Shown here piece by piece: positions 46,709-55,039 of a DNA stretch of 55,039 nt. The stretch comes from Hondaea fermentalgiana (taxonomy: Eukaryota > Sar > Bigyra > Thraustochytrida > Thraustochytriidae): NCBI GenBank assembly GCA_014084085.1, contig NPFB01000005.1, positions 674,998-730,036 of the forward strand, read 5' to 3'. The position numbers were made by a program, and so were the translations under genes. How positions within the stretch are numbered: the first letter of the stretch is position 1; every line of letters begins with the position of its first letter. Below the pieces are notes generated by a model. The model was not told the origin of the DNA, searched no databases, and saw only the letters and a program-made list of their open reading frames with translations.

Positions 46709-47638
46709 TCACAAGCCGCCGAAAATGTCATCAATGTCGTCTGCCTTTTGCTTCTTCTTCTTCTTCGTCTTCGTCTTTGTCGTCGTCGTCGTCGTCTTCT
46801 TCTTCTTCTTGAGTGTCTTTACATTGTCCGTCTTCTTCGTCTTTACCAAGTTATCCTTTGCTGGTGCCGTATTGATATGTCCCGTCTCCTCACCGTCGCC
46901 TTGTTGGCACTCCTCTTGCAGTGCGGCAACTTTAGCGTCTGACTTTGGGGGTTTACTCATGGCCGGCGTTGATGTTGATTGCACGAGTTCTCCTGGCAGC
47001 TCTGGCGGCACGTTTGCTGCAGCCTTGATCTCTTTAACTAGTTTTCGTTTTTTGGTTGCAACCGGTGATTTTGATTGTTCGAGCGGCTTCTTGGCGTTTC
47101 CGCGTGAGATGATCATGCCAAAATCGTCGTCTTCATCCATGTCGTCGAGAGCATTGGAACGCTTCGAGCCCGACTTTTGCGTTTGCTGACCCTCTTTGTA
47201 GCGACGGGCAAAATCCTCTTCGCGCTTTTTGCGCGCTTCGACCTTGGCCAAGGCCTTCACGATGGCCTCGTACGCAGGCCTGGCCTCGTCCACGAATTTA
47301 ACTAGTTGCGCACAATTAGCGAGGAGCACCGTGGCAATCGGGATGAAACGACCTCGCGAGAGCATCCACGAGAGTTCCGCTGCGGCGTCAAAGAGCAGTC
47401 TCTGGATAACGTCAAGCTCCTGCAGCGCAGCGCTTGCCGACCCATCGCCGCGGTACTTGGCAGCGTCCTTCCCCTTGTTGTTTTTGATCTTGTTGTTGGT
47501 GGTGGTGCTGGCCGGCGGTGGCGGCAGCGCCCGAAGTCTCCGCTCGGCGCCGCGCAGACGCTGATAGTACCCGGTGCAGCCGTGCTGCGAGCGGGTCGAG
47601 AACAGCACGCGCCGCAAGACCTTGAGCTCCTCCTCCAT
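46709..47638 (-). CDS. Putative nucleolar Nepro/Rmp1-like protein, 309 aa
   Basis: The first ATG in the open frame is at 47636-47638 (MEEELKVLRR). The N-terminal half (about 1-140) is helical, with CTGYYQRLRGAERRLR and later ELDVIQRLLFDAAAELSWML and FIPIATVLLANCAQLVKFVDE. This pattern recalls the DUF4477/Nepro and Rmp1 family of RNase MRP-associated nucleolar proteins, but the match is by pattern only. The C-terminal half is charged and low-complexity. It contains DDMDEDDDFGMI, a poly-Lys and poly-Thr run (with strong CTT/GTC codon repeats), and it ends DDIDDIFGGL, a terminal motif common in nucleolar ribosome-biogenesis proteins. It shares a 185-bp divergent promoter with the glycosyltransferase gene. 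Confidence 0.6.
   Translation of the reverse strand: MEEELKVLRRVLFSTRSQHGCTGYYQRLRGAERRLRALPPPPASTTTNNKIKNNKGKDAAKYRGDGSASAALQELDVIQRLLFDAAAELSWMLSRGRFIPIATVLLANCAQLVKFVDEARPAYEAIVKALAKVEARKKREEDFARRYKEGQQTQKSGSKRSNALDDMDEDDDFGMIISRGNAKKPLEQSKSPVATKKRKLVKEIKAAANVPPELPGELVQSTSTPAMSKPPKSDAKVAALQEECQQGDGEETGHINTAPAKDNLVKTKKTDNVKTLKKKKKTTTTTTKTKTKKKKKQKADDIDDIFGGL
46748..46814 (-). repeat. CTT/CGT triplet repeat in the coding 3' end
   Basis: Tracts of CTT and GTC triplets encode the Lys-rich and Thr-rich tail of the nucleolar protein. They are repeat-prone at DNA level. Confidence 0.8.
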
Positions 47639-47823
47639 CGCGCCTGCGAGCGAAGCCGAGGTCACGCCTCGCGTCGCAGAGACCAGACCGCGAAGGTTTG
47701 AGGTTTTGCTTTGCAAGCGAGAGCAAGCAAGTCCTCAAATCGGCGTGGCGGGGCAAGGCCGGGCTGGGCAGGGCTTCCACTGCAGACAAGAGGGGAGAGC
47801 TTGCGGGCCGCGTGCATGCGGCG
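47639..47823. promoter_or_regulatory. Short divergent promoter region (nucleolar protein / glycosyltransferase)
   Basis: The 185 GC-rich bases between two start codons are the most compact divergent pair in the window. A GGGCAAGGCCGGGCTGGGCAGG-like G-rich stretch lies at 47750-47770. Confidence 0.5.
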
Positions 47824-49178
47824 ATGGCAATGCGCAGGGCGCGCTTGGGCGCCGTTCTGCGGCCATGTATAGGCCTCGTATTTCTACTGGTTCTGGCACG
47901 GGTCGTCGTCGTCTGTACGAAGGCGACCTCGTCGCAGGAGAGCTCGACCTGCAGTGCGGGAACCACAGAGCTGCAAGGGTCGCGTCAAGGTTGCGCGAAA
48001 GGAGATGAAGAGCTCTGTCACGACATTTCACGTGTATGTGGGGTAGTTGCGTTGTTTAATCCAGCTGGCTACGCTTCGCGAATGGAAAACTATCGCAAGT
48101 TCCGCGCAAGATCAAAAGCCCAAGGTCTCTGGCTCTTGGTCGTGCACGTGGACATGAATAAAGCCGAGACGTTGATTGAGATTGATGCAGATGCTGTCAT
48201 CCATCTCGTGGCGGACGACCGCCATGTAATGTGGCAAAAGGAACGTCTTTTAAATATTGGTCTGGCGCACTTGCCCGTAGGAGAGTGCTCGACCGTCGTG
48301 TGGCCCGACGCAGACATGCTTTTTGTGAATGAGAATTGGGTGCAAGAGACGCACGATATGATTCAAAGTGGCGCTCAGGTCGTGCAACCCTTTCAGTACG
48401 CGCTTCGCCTATCACGGGGCGTGGACTGGTTGGACCCTTCCTCGAAGCGCGTGTCACTGTCCAAGGACGAGGGCGTAAGGACACCGGGCTTTGCATTTTC
48501 GGTCCAGCGTGGAGCGGATCGAAATGAAGAGACTCGAAAAGCTGTGCTTGACTCGCAGCAGAAACATGGCTACACAGGTTTCGCTTGGGCGGCCTCACGC
48601 GCAGCACTCGAGGACATGGGTGGTCTCTTTGACGTGGCCATTGTAGGCGGAGGTGTACGTTTAGCTTTTATTTCTTGAGACTTGAAAAATTGCAGCGACC
48701 AGATTAACTGACGTGGAATTGTGCATGACGTGTGCCATTCGATGGAGTGCAGGACGCTCTTATGGCGCATGCTTTTGCCAATCATGTGGCCGGCGAAAGT
48801 TGGGAGCCATACTATTATGCGCGACGTCTTTCAGATAGATGGTCGCCGCTCGCCAAAATCTTTCATGTTTGGGCCGATCGCGCAGCATATGCGACGCAGG
48901 GCAAGCTAGGATGGGTTTCGGGGACCGCCTTGCACTTGTGGCACGGGTCAAAAGAGGGTCGGCAGTATGGGTCGCGATTCGATATTTTGCACAAGGGGAC
49001 ATCGAGCTTTGACCCTGATGTGCATCTCGAACGCAGCGAGTGCGCTGTTGTAAACAGCACTGTGGAAGTCATTCTGGAAAAGTGTTTTCTTTGGCAATGG
49101 CGCGATGGCAATTCAGACGCCGCACGTATGCGTCGCGACGTACGTCGCATGTTTCAGCTGCGTGAGGAGGATGGCTAG
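47824..49178 (+). CDS. Type II membrane GT-A-fold glycosyltransferase, two exons
   Basis: Exon 1 is 47824-48654 and exon 2 is 48753-49178, together 419 codons. The intron (48655-48752) has donor GTACGT and acceptor GTGCAG; splicing joins AIVGGG to DALMAHAF, restoring a GGGD motif. The start ATG at 47824 (MAMRRARL; second ATG at 47830) is followed by a signal anchor (AVLRPCIGLVFLLVLARVVVV), so a Golgi lumenal enzyme is expected. The catalytic domain has VCGVVALFNPAGYASRMENY, MWQKERLLNIGL, the DxD motif in VVWPDADMLFVN, and GFAWAASRAALEDMGGLFD. This order matches an uncharacterised GT-A glycosyltransferase type whose C-terminal part resembles the GT7 C-terminal motif. Donor and acceptor sugars cannot be predicted. 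Exon 2 carries HLWHGSKEGRQY, where His may bind the metal. Confidence 0.85.
48655..48752 (+). other. Spliceosomal intron, 98 bp
   Basis: The junction GGCGGAGGT|GTACGT to GGAGTGCAG|GACGCTC keeps the frame and brings together the conserved glycosyltransferase motif GGGD. Reading through instead hits a stop at 48676-48678. Confidence 0.92.
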
Positions 49179-49732
49179 CTTGATTCGAGCTCTTTACCCT
49201 CTTTGTTTAGCGTCAGCTGAATACTTAACGATTCCGACATGTCGCCTGTTTCTTTCTTTCCAAGATGGATGCCAGCCGGGCCTGCTGGGTCGGCTCCTGT
49301 CCGAGTGTCCTTGTCCCATCCGCAGGGGTCACTTGTAGGTGTGGGGGTTAAAGAAAATAAAGTAAAAGAAAGACAGAAGAGACAGAAAGAGACAGCCTCT
49401 GCGCAATGCTAGGCGAAAAATGTTGATAAGGATGACAAACGAATTTTGAATATCTGTGTTGTGTATATCAGGTGCAGGGGCCCCCAGCAAGTGGGGTTCA
49501 GGGTTGCGGCGAGAGCTCGCATGATGATTATGAAGAAGAAGAAGAAGACAAAAGAAGAAAACAAAAGAAAGGAAGAAGGATGAGGAGAAGAGTCTCGCTC
49601 GCCCCCGCTCGCGCCCAGCGAGGAAGGTCGATAAGTTGCGACACTACTGCTTCAGAGGTTTGTCCCTTTCTATTTTCTTGTTTCTCTCTCCCTCAATCTG
49701 GTCATCGTCCAGGGACAGTCACAGGTGCGCTG
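49179..49732. other. Convergent intergenic region (glycosyltransferase / MYB)
   Basis: The 554 bases between two convergent stops contain a GAAGAAG-rich purine tract (49530-49585) and G/A-rich sequence before it (49345-49395). A 116-codon open frame here has no domain. No gene is supported. Confidence 0.45.
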
Positions 49733-51520
49733 CTAATGCAGAAAGGGGTCATGCGCTGGCACGTGCGGCGGTTGCTGGACGTGAGCGAGGTCATGCGCGA
49801 GCTGAGGGGGCGCGCCGGCTGAGGGGGCCACGGAGTGACGGGTGACGGACACGGGGTCGGATTCGAGGCCCAAGAGACCAAAGAGGTTCGCAGAGTCGTC
49901 TTCGAGACTCGTCCGCGGGCGCTTCTGTGAGGCAAGCATCTGCAAGGCGTAGTTCTCGACCTCTTGCATAGAGTCGAAGGTACGCAATCGAGAGGTGCGC
50001 TGTGTTGTGGGTGGCGGGACCGCCATTTGCTGCTGCTCTGGCACAGAGAGATGGAGAGGCTCGTCATGCGGAAGGGGGGCCTGCACGTCTTGCGCGGGGT
50101 CAAGCTGGGCATGGAGATTCATGTGGGGCTCGTGTTGGGGCTGCTGCGTTCGCAAAGGCTGGCTCGCGACAAAGTCGTCCTCTGGGGCAGATGCGCCGGC
50201 GCTGTCGATAAGCTTGGTAATGGCATCTTGAATGCGCGGCTGAGTCCACGAAGCTCGTCCGACTTGATTGTTGTTGGTAGCGCTGTTGGTGTCCATGAGT
50301 GGGCCCGGCTCGCTCGAGTCGAGAGCGTGGCGCGGCAGATTCGTAAGCTCGTTGAGATCGACAGCGGACGCGTCGGAGAAGGGCGCGACGGTGGCAGCAC
50401 TGTTGCTACGAGAGAGGGAGAAGATGCGTGCAAGGGAAGGAGGCGGGGGCGGGGCCGTGCTCACGAGGCTTGAGTGTGCTGGCGCCCCCATGTGAGGTGC
50501 GATATCCGAAGCCTCGAGGCCCGTTGAAGTGGAGATGGGGGCTTCCAGCTGGCTTGTATCCGCCGCAACGCGGGGCAAAGACATGTGCGGGGCGAGTGTA
50601 AGAGAGCTGGGGTTGATGCTGAGAGGCTGAACTGTGGTCATGCGTGCGCGAGGGACGACAGTCCTCGAGCGGCGGGAAGGCTGCACAAGACCGAGGCCCT
50701 GAAGCTGCTTGAAGCGTGTCATGACGGCGTTCTTTGTGCGAGAGCCTTGAAAGGGCTCGGCGACCAGAGCCCATTGGCTTCCGTGCGTTTGGTACTGCTT
50801 GATAAGGGTTGCGTCCTCTTCTTTGGACCACTCGCGACGACGCGCACGCTGGATGCTGCGGAAGCGCGTCTTGACGGCGTGCTCGGTGCGACCGGGGAGC
50901 AGGCGAGCAATGTGGGCCCAGCAATTGCCCTGTGATGCTTGAGTGGAGAGAAGAATGGAGTCCTCTTGCGCGGTCCACGATCCCTTGTTGATGCTGGGGT
51001 CAAGGTTGGAGCACCAACGCTCGCGGCACTGCTTGACGCTGCGCCCGGGGATGTTTTCGGCAATGAGAACCCAGTCGACGCGGCGAGCGAGGCCGGAGAG
51101 GCCGTTCATGTCGCCGCCGGAGCCGACAGAGTCTGTGTCCATGTCTGTGTGCATCGAATCGCAGGAGTCCGACTGGGTAAGGCGGATACTGGCCAGGCTT
51201 TGCTCGACGAGTCGGCGAAGGAGATGATCTTCCTCTGGGCTCCAGGGTCCCTTGAGAAGGCCGGGCTTGAGCACCTTGTTCCATCGCTGAAGACACTGTG
51301 TGTGGCTCCGCGAGGGAACGTAGGCTGCTATGGTTTTCCAGTGGCGGGCACCAAAGCGGCTGACGGCGGCGCGAAGGAGCTCGTCTTCGTCGGCGCTCCA
51401 GTGTCTGGGGCAGGAGGGCTTGAGCTTGCGCTGCACAAGCTCCTCCATCTTTGCGTTGTGGCCCATCTTTGTCTTGATATCCCGAGTTCTGGTTTTGGCG
51501 CTCGGTTTGCGCGGCGCCAT
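49733..51520 (-). CDS. Four-repeat MYB/SANT DNA-binding protein with an insertion in repeat 2, 595 aa
   Basis: Probable transcription factor. A basic N terminus (about 1-38) precedes four SANT/MYB repeats. R1 (41-84) has Trp41, 61 and 80. R2 (93-174) has Trp93, 150 and 169. R3 (182-224) has Trp182, Trp201 and Phe220, and R4 (231-273) has Trp231, Trp250 and Phe270. R2 contains about 40 extra residues (about 108-147, Ser/Asp/Met-rich, TDMDTDSVGSGG) between helices 1 and 2. Recognition helices are intact, for example SVKQCRERWCSNLDP. The C-terminal 320 residues are Pro/Gln/Ser/His-rich and could be an activation domain. Four consecutive repeats are found in 4R-MYBs and in SNAPC4, and SNAPC4 cannot be excluded. 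The start ATG is at 51518-51520. Confidence 0.9.
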   Translation of the reverse strand: MAPRKPSAKTRTRDIKTKMGHNAKMEELVQRKLKPSCPRHWSADEDELLRAAVSRFGARHWKTIAAYVPSRSHTQCLQRWNKVLKPGLLKGPWSPEEDHLLRRLVEQSLASIRLTQSDSCDSMHTDMDTDSVGSGGDMNGLSGLARRVDWVLIAENIPGRSVKQCRERWCSNLDPSINKGSWTAQEDSILLSTQASQGNCWAHIARLLPGRTEHAVKTRFRSIQRARRREWSKEEDATLIKQYQTHGSQWALVAEPFQGSRTKNAVMTRFKQLQGLGLVQPSRRSRTVVPRARMTTVQPLSINPSSLTLAPHMSLPRVAADTSQLEAPISTSTGLEASDIAPHMGAPAHSSLVSTAPPPPPSLARIFSLSRSNSAATVAPFSDASAVDLNELTNLPRHALDSSEPGPLMDTNSATNNNQVGRASWTQPRIQDAITKLIDSAGASAPEDDFVASQPLRTQQPQHEPHMNLHAQLDPAQDVQAPLPHDEPLHLSVPEQQQMAVPPPTTQRTSRLRTFDSMQEVENYALQMLASQKRPRTSLEDDSANLFGLLGLESDPVSVTRHSVAPSAGAPPQLAHDLAHVQQPPHVPAHDPFLH

Positions 51521-52921
51521 CTTTTTGTCCTTGGTTTTTGTTGGTTGTTGGTATTAATTAATGCCTTAGGATCGGTGGCCTTTCTTGTGCTTGCTTGACC
51601 TAGTTTACTAGGTCTTGGGCCTGCCTGTTGGCCGTGGGTCGATATGGTTCGCAGCGTAGGGAAGTGAACGGAAAATAGGATGGAAGAGGGGGCCGGAAAA
51701 GCCGATGTGTGCAGCAGAATGACTTGGCTTCACCTCACTCGGCTCGGCTTGCGACCGTCTGAGGACACGTGCTTGCTTGTGACGGACGATGCACCCTGCG
51801 TCGGCAGGTGAAGCGAGTGTGTAAGCAGGCAAGCAGGCAAACGGACGAACGAACGGACGTACAGGCTGCGAGGGTCTTTTTGCGCTGAAGCGCAGTGTTA
51901 GCGGCGCTTGCCTAACCCGCGAGCGTGTTCTTGAGGCGTCCTGTTGCGTCGCACCTCTTTTCACGCACGATCCGCAATGTCTTGACCGTGGAGAGGCAAC
52001 GTGCGGGCTCTATTCTTTGCAGACGGGTAGGTGTTGTCGGCCAGGCCAAATCTCTGGTGCGGTCCGGACCCTCGTGAATTGGCTTGTTCTTCTTCCTTTC
52101 GTTGCTTTCAATGCGCGCGATTGTCTCTCGGAATGCCGGAGCCGCGGGGAGTGTCTGGCTAGGACGTGAGGAATTGGCTGACTCTCGGTCTTGGGCTGCA
52201 GCAGCGGATCAAGCAATTGATTGACGATTCAACCAACCAATCCTTGGCAGGGCAGGATAAAGCAGAAAGAAGCTCGTTTGCTTGCTTTTTTGCTTAATTG
52301 CTTGGTCCGTTCTGTTCTGATTTGGTTTTTACTCTCGAGGTCTGTCGTTTGGTTTCTATTCGAACTTTTTCCGCGCGTCGAGAGGGCCTCGCCGCGTCGT
52401 CGTCGTCGTCGTCGTCGCTTGCCTTGGTGCTTTGTGCTTTGCTGAAAATTCCTCCGACACTCGGCACGTGTCCGCGGAAGAGGACTCGCTCGTGTCTGTT
52501 GTAATACCCTCTTCTTTTTTCGTGCTAGTCCAACTGCTCTTGCTTCTCTCACTGCTCCCCACGATGCTTGCTTGCTGGATAGGTATGTATGTATACCTCG
52601 CTGGGGCTAGGTATGGCGTGAAGGGAAAAGCTTTTGCGCCGACCCTTTCCAAGGCAGGCGCGGACGGGCCTTGCTCTGTAGCTTTGGCTATTGCTCGGTT
52701 GCTTTCTTTCCCACTTGCTCTTTTGCAACGAACTGGCCGACCCTTTCGTGCTTTCAGGCCGCGCGAGCTCGGACCTGAACTCGGAGGTTGGGGTGGGTGG
52801 GTGGGTAAGTTTAGTTTTGCTCGAGGCCGGGCGGGATCGCCTGGCGCGATCGATCTGTTGGAGGATCCGCGCGAAGGGTCGAGACAGGCTCGCTCGCTCC
52901 CCTCACTCACCGGTCAGAACC

Positions 52922-52955
52922 TGCTTGCTTGCTCGCTTGCTTGCTTGCTTGCTTT
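52922..52955. repeat. (TGCT)n microsatellite
   Basis: TGCTTGCTTGCTCGCTTGCT and following units, one interruption. Confidence 0.93.
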
Positions 52956-52969
52956 GTTGGTTCTTTGGG

Positions 52970-53000
52970 CCCTCCCTCCCTCCCTCCCTCCCTCCCTTCC
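52970..53000. repeat. (CCCT)n microsatellite
   Basis: Seven CCCT units in a row. The complementary G-rich strand could fold as a G-quadruplex. Confidence 0.93.
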
Positions 53001-53233
53001 TCTCGTTGGCCTGCTGCGACGCCTCCGTTCGCTTTGCGCAGCCGGGCACGTGCACAATTTGCGAGCGCGGCTGGCTCGGCTCCTCGGCCTCCGTGGAATA
53101 CCGGCCCGGCGCTCTCTCGGCTCTCGCGCGCGAGGAGCGGAGTGGACGGAAGGATGGGTGAGCGAGCGAGTGCGTGAGTGCGTGAAAAGAAAAAAGAAAC
53201 GAATGCGCGAAGGGGCGAAGAAAAAAAAGCACG

Positions 53234-53258
53234 AAAAGAAAGAAAGAAAGAAAGAAAG
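53234..53258. repeat. (GAAA)n microsatellite
   Basis: Six GAAA units within a wider purine-rich stretch (53185-53260). Confidence 0.93.
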
Positions 53259-53364
53259 CAGCGGCGGTCCGGACCAAGCCAACCAGGAGAGGCTCGATCC
53301 GCGCCTTCGTTGGCTTCAACCGGCGTGGCGGCTTCCGTTCGTTCGGATTGCTCGCCTCACGAAT

Positions 53365-53391
53365 GCTGGCTGGCTGGCTGGCTGGCTGGCT
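53365..53391. repeat. (GGCT)n microsatellite
   Basis: GCTGGCTGGCTGGCTGGCTG and following units. Confidence 0.93.
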
Positions 53392-53500
53392 GCTTGCTCG
53401 ACCCAACTCGCCGCGAAGGTTTGGCGCGAGCCGAGCCGAAATGAGCCGTTCAGGCCCGGGTCAAAAGACCCAGACAGTGGAGCAAGACTCTAGAGGCAGA

Positions 53501-53540
53501 AGCAGAGCAGAGCAGAGCAGAGCAGAGCGGAGCGGAGCAG
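53501..53540. repeat. (GCAGA)n pentanucleotide repeat
   Basis: AGCAGAGCAGAGCAGAGCAG and following units, turning into GCGGA units at the right end. Confidence 0.92.
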
Positions 53541-54137
53541 GCCCTCCTCCTCCTCGCAGGTGATAGCGCTCTGCTCAGCTGCGGCGCCGGGGAGCGACGC
53601 CCGGGGTGCGACGCCTCTCTCTCCTCTCGCCTGCTTCCGCCGTTCGCCTCGCCTCGCGTCGGCCGGACGCGCGGGATTGATTGCCGGAATGAATGAATGC
53701 TCCTCAAAACAATCAACGACCGATCGCGAGAGCTCTTTCCCTTTCTCTCTCGCGGTCGCGGCGCGAACAATGTGGCGCCTCGACGCCGCGGCCAACCTCG
53801 TCTCGCCCTGCTCGCGGACGGACGGCGCGGCCGAAACGCGACGGCGAATCCCTCGAGCGCCCGTCCCGGCGCAAGGAGCAAGCAAGCTCTTTCTCTGCGC
53901 TGCGCCGCGACGGCGCGTAACGGAGCCCGGGAGACGGAGGCCGCAGCGCAGAGAGCTTGCTCTCTCGCTCGCACGCTCGCCCGCCCGCTCGCTCGCTCGG
54001 GGCGCTGCGTAGTCTCGCTCTTCCGTCGCGTCGCTCCGCGGCGGCCTCGCGCTTTCCAAGTCTGCTCGGCGCTGCGCGCGGCTGGATGCGCGTATGAGCG
54101 AAAGAAGGAATGGATGAATGCCGCTGGCCGCTGCCGT

Positions 54138-54209
54138 TCAAATCGATCGTTCAAATCGCGCGATCGATCGATCGATTCGAATCGATCGATCGATCGATCG
54201 TTCAAATCG
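54138..54209. repeat. (ATCG)n tract with a 36-bp perfect palindrome
   Basis: The palindrome spans 54161-54196 and is centred on TTCGAA, with CGAT units on both sides. TTCAAATCG flanks it on the left (two copies, at about 54137 and 54150) and once on the right (about 54201). It can form a cruciform. Confidence 0.93.
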
Positions 54210-54510
54210 CTCGCGCGAGTCGACTGCGCGAGCGATTGATTGACCCGGCGCCGCTGTGGGGCGCGTAACTAACTGCGGGGCCCTTCCGGCGCGGCACGGC
54301 GCGCCGAAGCAAGTCGACCAGCCGCTGTGGGCGCTGCTGTGGGCGCGAGGAGCGGGAAAGGGGGAAATGAGATGAAAATAAAAAAGAAAGAACCGAAAGC
54401 AAAGGAAAGGGAAAAAGAAGGCAGAGAGCGGGTCGCTCGCGCGCGAGCGAGCCGTGCCTCTGGCGCGCCTTCAAAGTCTGCCGCCCTGGGCTTTCTTTTT
54501 CTCGCGCCCA

Positions 54511-54531
54511 AGCGAGCGAGCGAGCGAGCAA
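54511..54531. repeat. (GCGA)n microsatellite
   Basis: AGCGAGCGAGCGAGCGAGCA, five units. Confidence 0.9.
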
Positions 54532-54879
54532 GCACGCCTGCCTGCTTGCCGCCGCTTCCGCTCGCTCGCGCCTCCGCCGGCGCGCGTCGCCCCGCCTCGC
54601 GCCGACCGCGCCTCGCTCCCGGCCGAAAGCGAGAGCGGGCTGGGGCCGGTAACGGCGCGGGCGTTCGCTTCGTGCTGTGCTGCAGCTGCCAGGGCTGCTG
54701 TCGCGTGGTACGGAGCAGGCGCTGTCTCCTCGCGGCGTGCTCTCACGATGCACCAGCCAGCCGCCAGGGCGACCGCCGGAGAGCGGAGGCGGCGCAGGCG
54801 TCTCGGCCGCGCGCGCCGGGCCGCCCTCGGGCCGCTGCTGCACGCCCGTCCGCGGCTCCTCGCGCGAGCGTGGCGCGGC

Positions 54880-54917
54880 GGATGGATGGATGGATGGATG
54901 GACGGATGGATGGATGC
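54880..54917. repeat. (GGAT)n microsatellite
   Basis: About nine GGAT units with one GGAC variant. Confidence 0.93.
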
Positions 54918-55039
54918 AGATAGATGGTCGCGCCTTTTTTGAACCAAGATGGCTCGCCCCGCGCGGCTCAGCGCGCCGAGCGAGACCTCGCCGCCAGCCA
55001 GGGAGACCACGCTAGCGCTCCGCGTCGCGCCTCGGGGCG

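Larger units (their letters stand above)
51521..55039. other. 3.5-kb repeat-rich region without a supported gene
   Basis: Long overlapping open frames occur on both strands, but they are Arg/Ser/Ala/Leu-rich, cross simple repeats and show no domain. The region holds (TGCT)n, (CCCT)n, (GAAA)n, (GGCT)n, (GCAGA)n, (ATCG)n, (GCGA)n and (GGAT)n tracts. The left end must contain the MYB promoter. A further gene may begin beyond the right edge. Confidence 0.5.

Noticed and set aside
52432..53493. 353-codon frame in the repeat-rich tail
   Set aside because: It runs through (TGCT)n, (CCCT)n, (GAAA)n and (GGCT)n repeats and has no domain. Hydrophobic Leu runs come from the repeats themselves.
1..55039. 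tRNA, rRNA or transposon genes
   Set aside because: By eye I found no cloverleaf with A and B boxes, no rRNA core sequence, and no transposase or reverse-transcriptase motif. A dedicated covariance-model scan would settle the tRNA question.

Overview
This window is nuclear DNA from a GC-rich, gene-dense and intron-poor protist. The gene content points to a flagellated unicellular heterotroph: a formin, an ESCRT-III subunit, a mitochondrial ClpX, a branched-chain ketoacid dehydrogenase E2, RAD51C, an ALKBH8-like oxygenase, a class C-like 7TM receptor, and a CFAP97-like/IQ protein. Long uninterrupted ORFs, abundant tetranucleotide microsatellites and short GT-AG introns in only two genes would fit a thraustochytrid (Labyrinthulomycetes, stramenopiles). 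That assignment is inference; no marker rRNA or organelle gene is present.

I support 22 protein-coding genes. From left to right they are: DBT (+), a 1020-aa coiled-coil protein (-), an 881-aa coiled-coil protein (+), CHMP2/VPS2 (-), an unknown C-terminal membrane protein (+), a GlpA-like FAD oxidoreductase with a BFD-type Fe-S domain (-), a TOG-like helical-repeat protein (+), a CFAP97-like/IQ-repeat protein (-), a formin (+), a two-exon VTT/TVP38-family membrane protein (-), an EGF-plus-7TM protein (-), a class C-like 7TM receptor (+), a REX-type exonuclease (+), a WDR45-like PROPPIN (+), an ALKBH8-like oxygenase (-), RAD51C (+), an LRR protein with a C-terminal membrane anchor (+), ClpX (-), MetRS with an EMAPII-like tail (+), a Nepro/Rmp1-like nucleolar protein (-), a two-exon glycosyltransferase (+), and a four-repeat MYB protein (-). 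The last 3.5 kb (about 51.5-55.0 kb) has no gene I can support and is rich in simple repeats.

The layout is striking because 17 of 21 neighbouring gene pairs change strand. The window therefore reads as an alternation of short convergent tails and divergent, probably shared, promoter regions. Functions are mixed: mitochondrial metabolism and proteostasis, cytoskeleton and cilium, membrane receptors, translation and tRNA modification, DNA repair, autophagy and ESCRT. There is no operon-like pathway cluster.

Three runs of exactly 100 N (15984-16083, 27958-28057, 43047-43146) look like placeholder assembly gaps in GCC/GGC-rich sequence. Two of them interrupt the 5' ends of real genes (the VTT protein and ClpX). 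Reading frames across them are not meaningful.

The most notable observations are: a formin whose usual FH1 position is filled by four WASHC3/CCDC53-like motifs; a duplicated, still in-frame copy of the 3' end of the GlpA-like gene just beyond its stop codon; a protein joining a CFAP97-like region to at least seven near-identical IQ-like repeats; a MYB protein with a 40-residue insertion inside its second repeat; and a CHMP2 protein whose stop codon lies inside a TCAA microsatellite.
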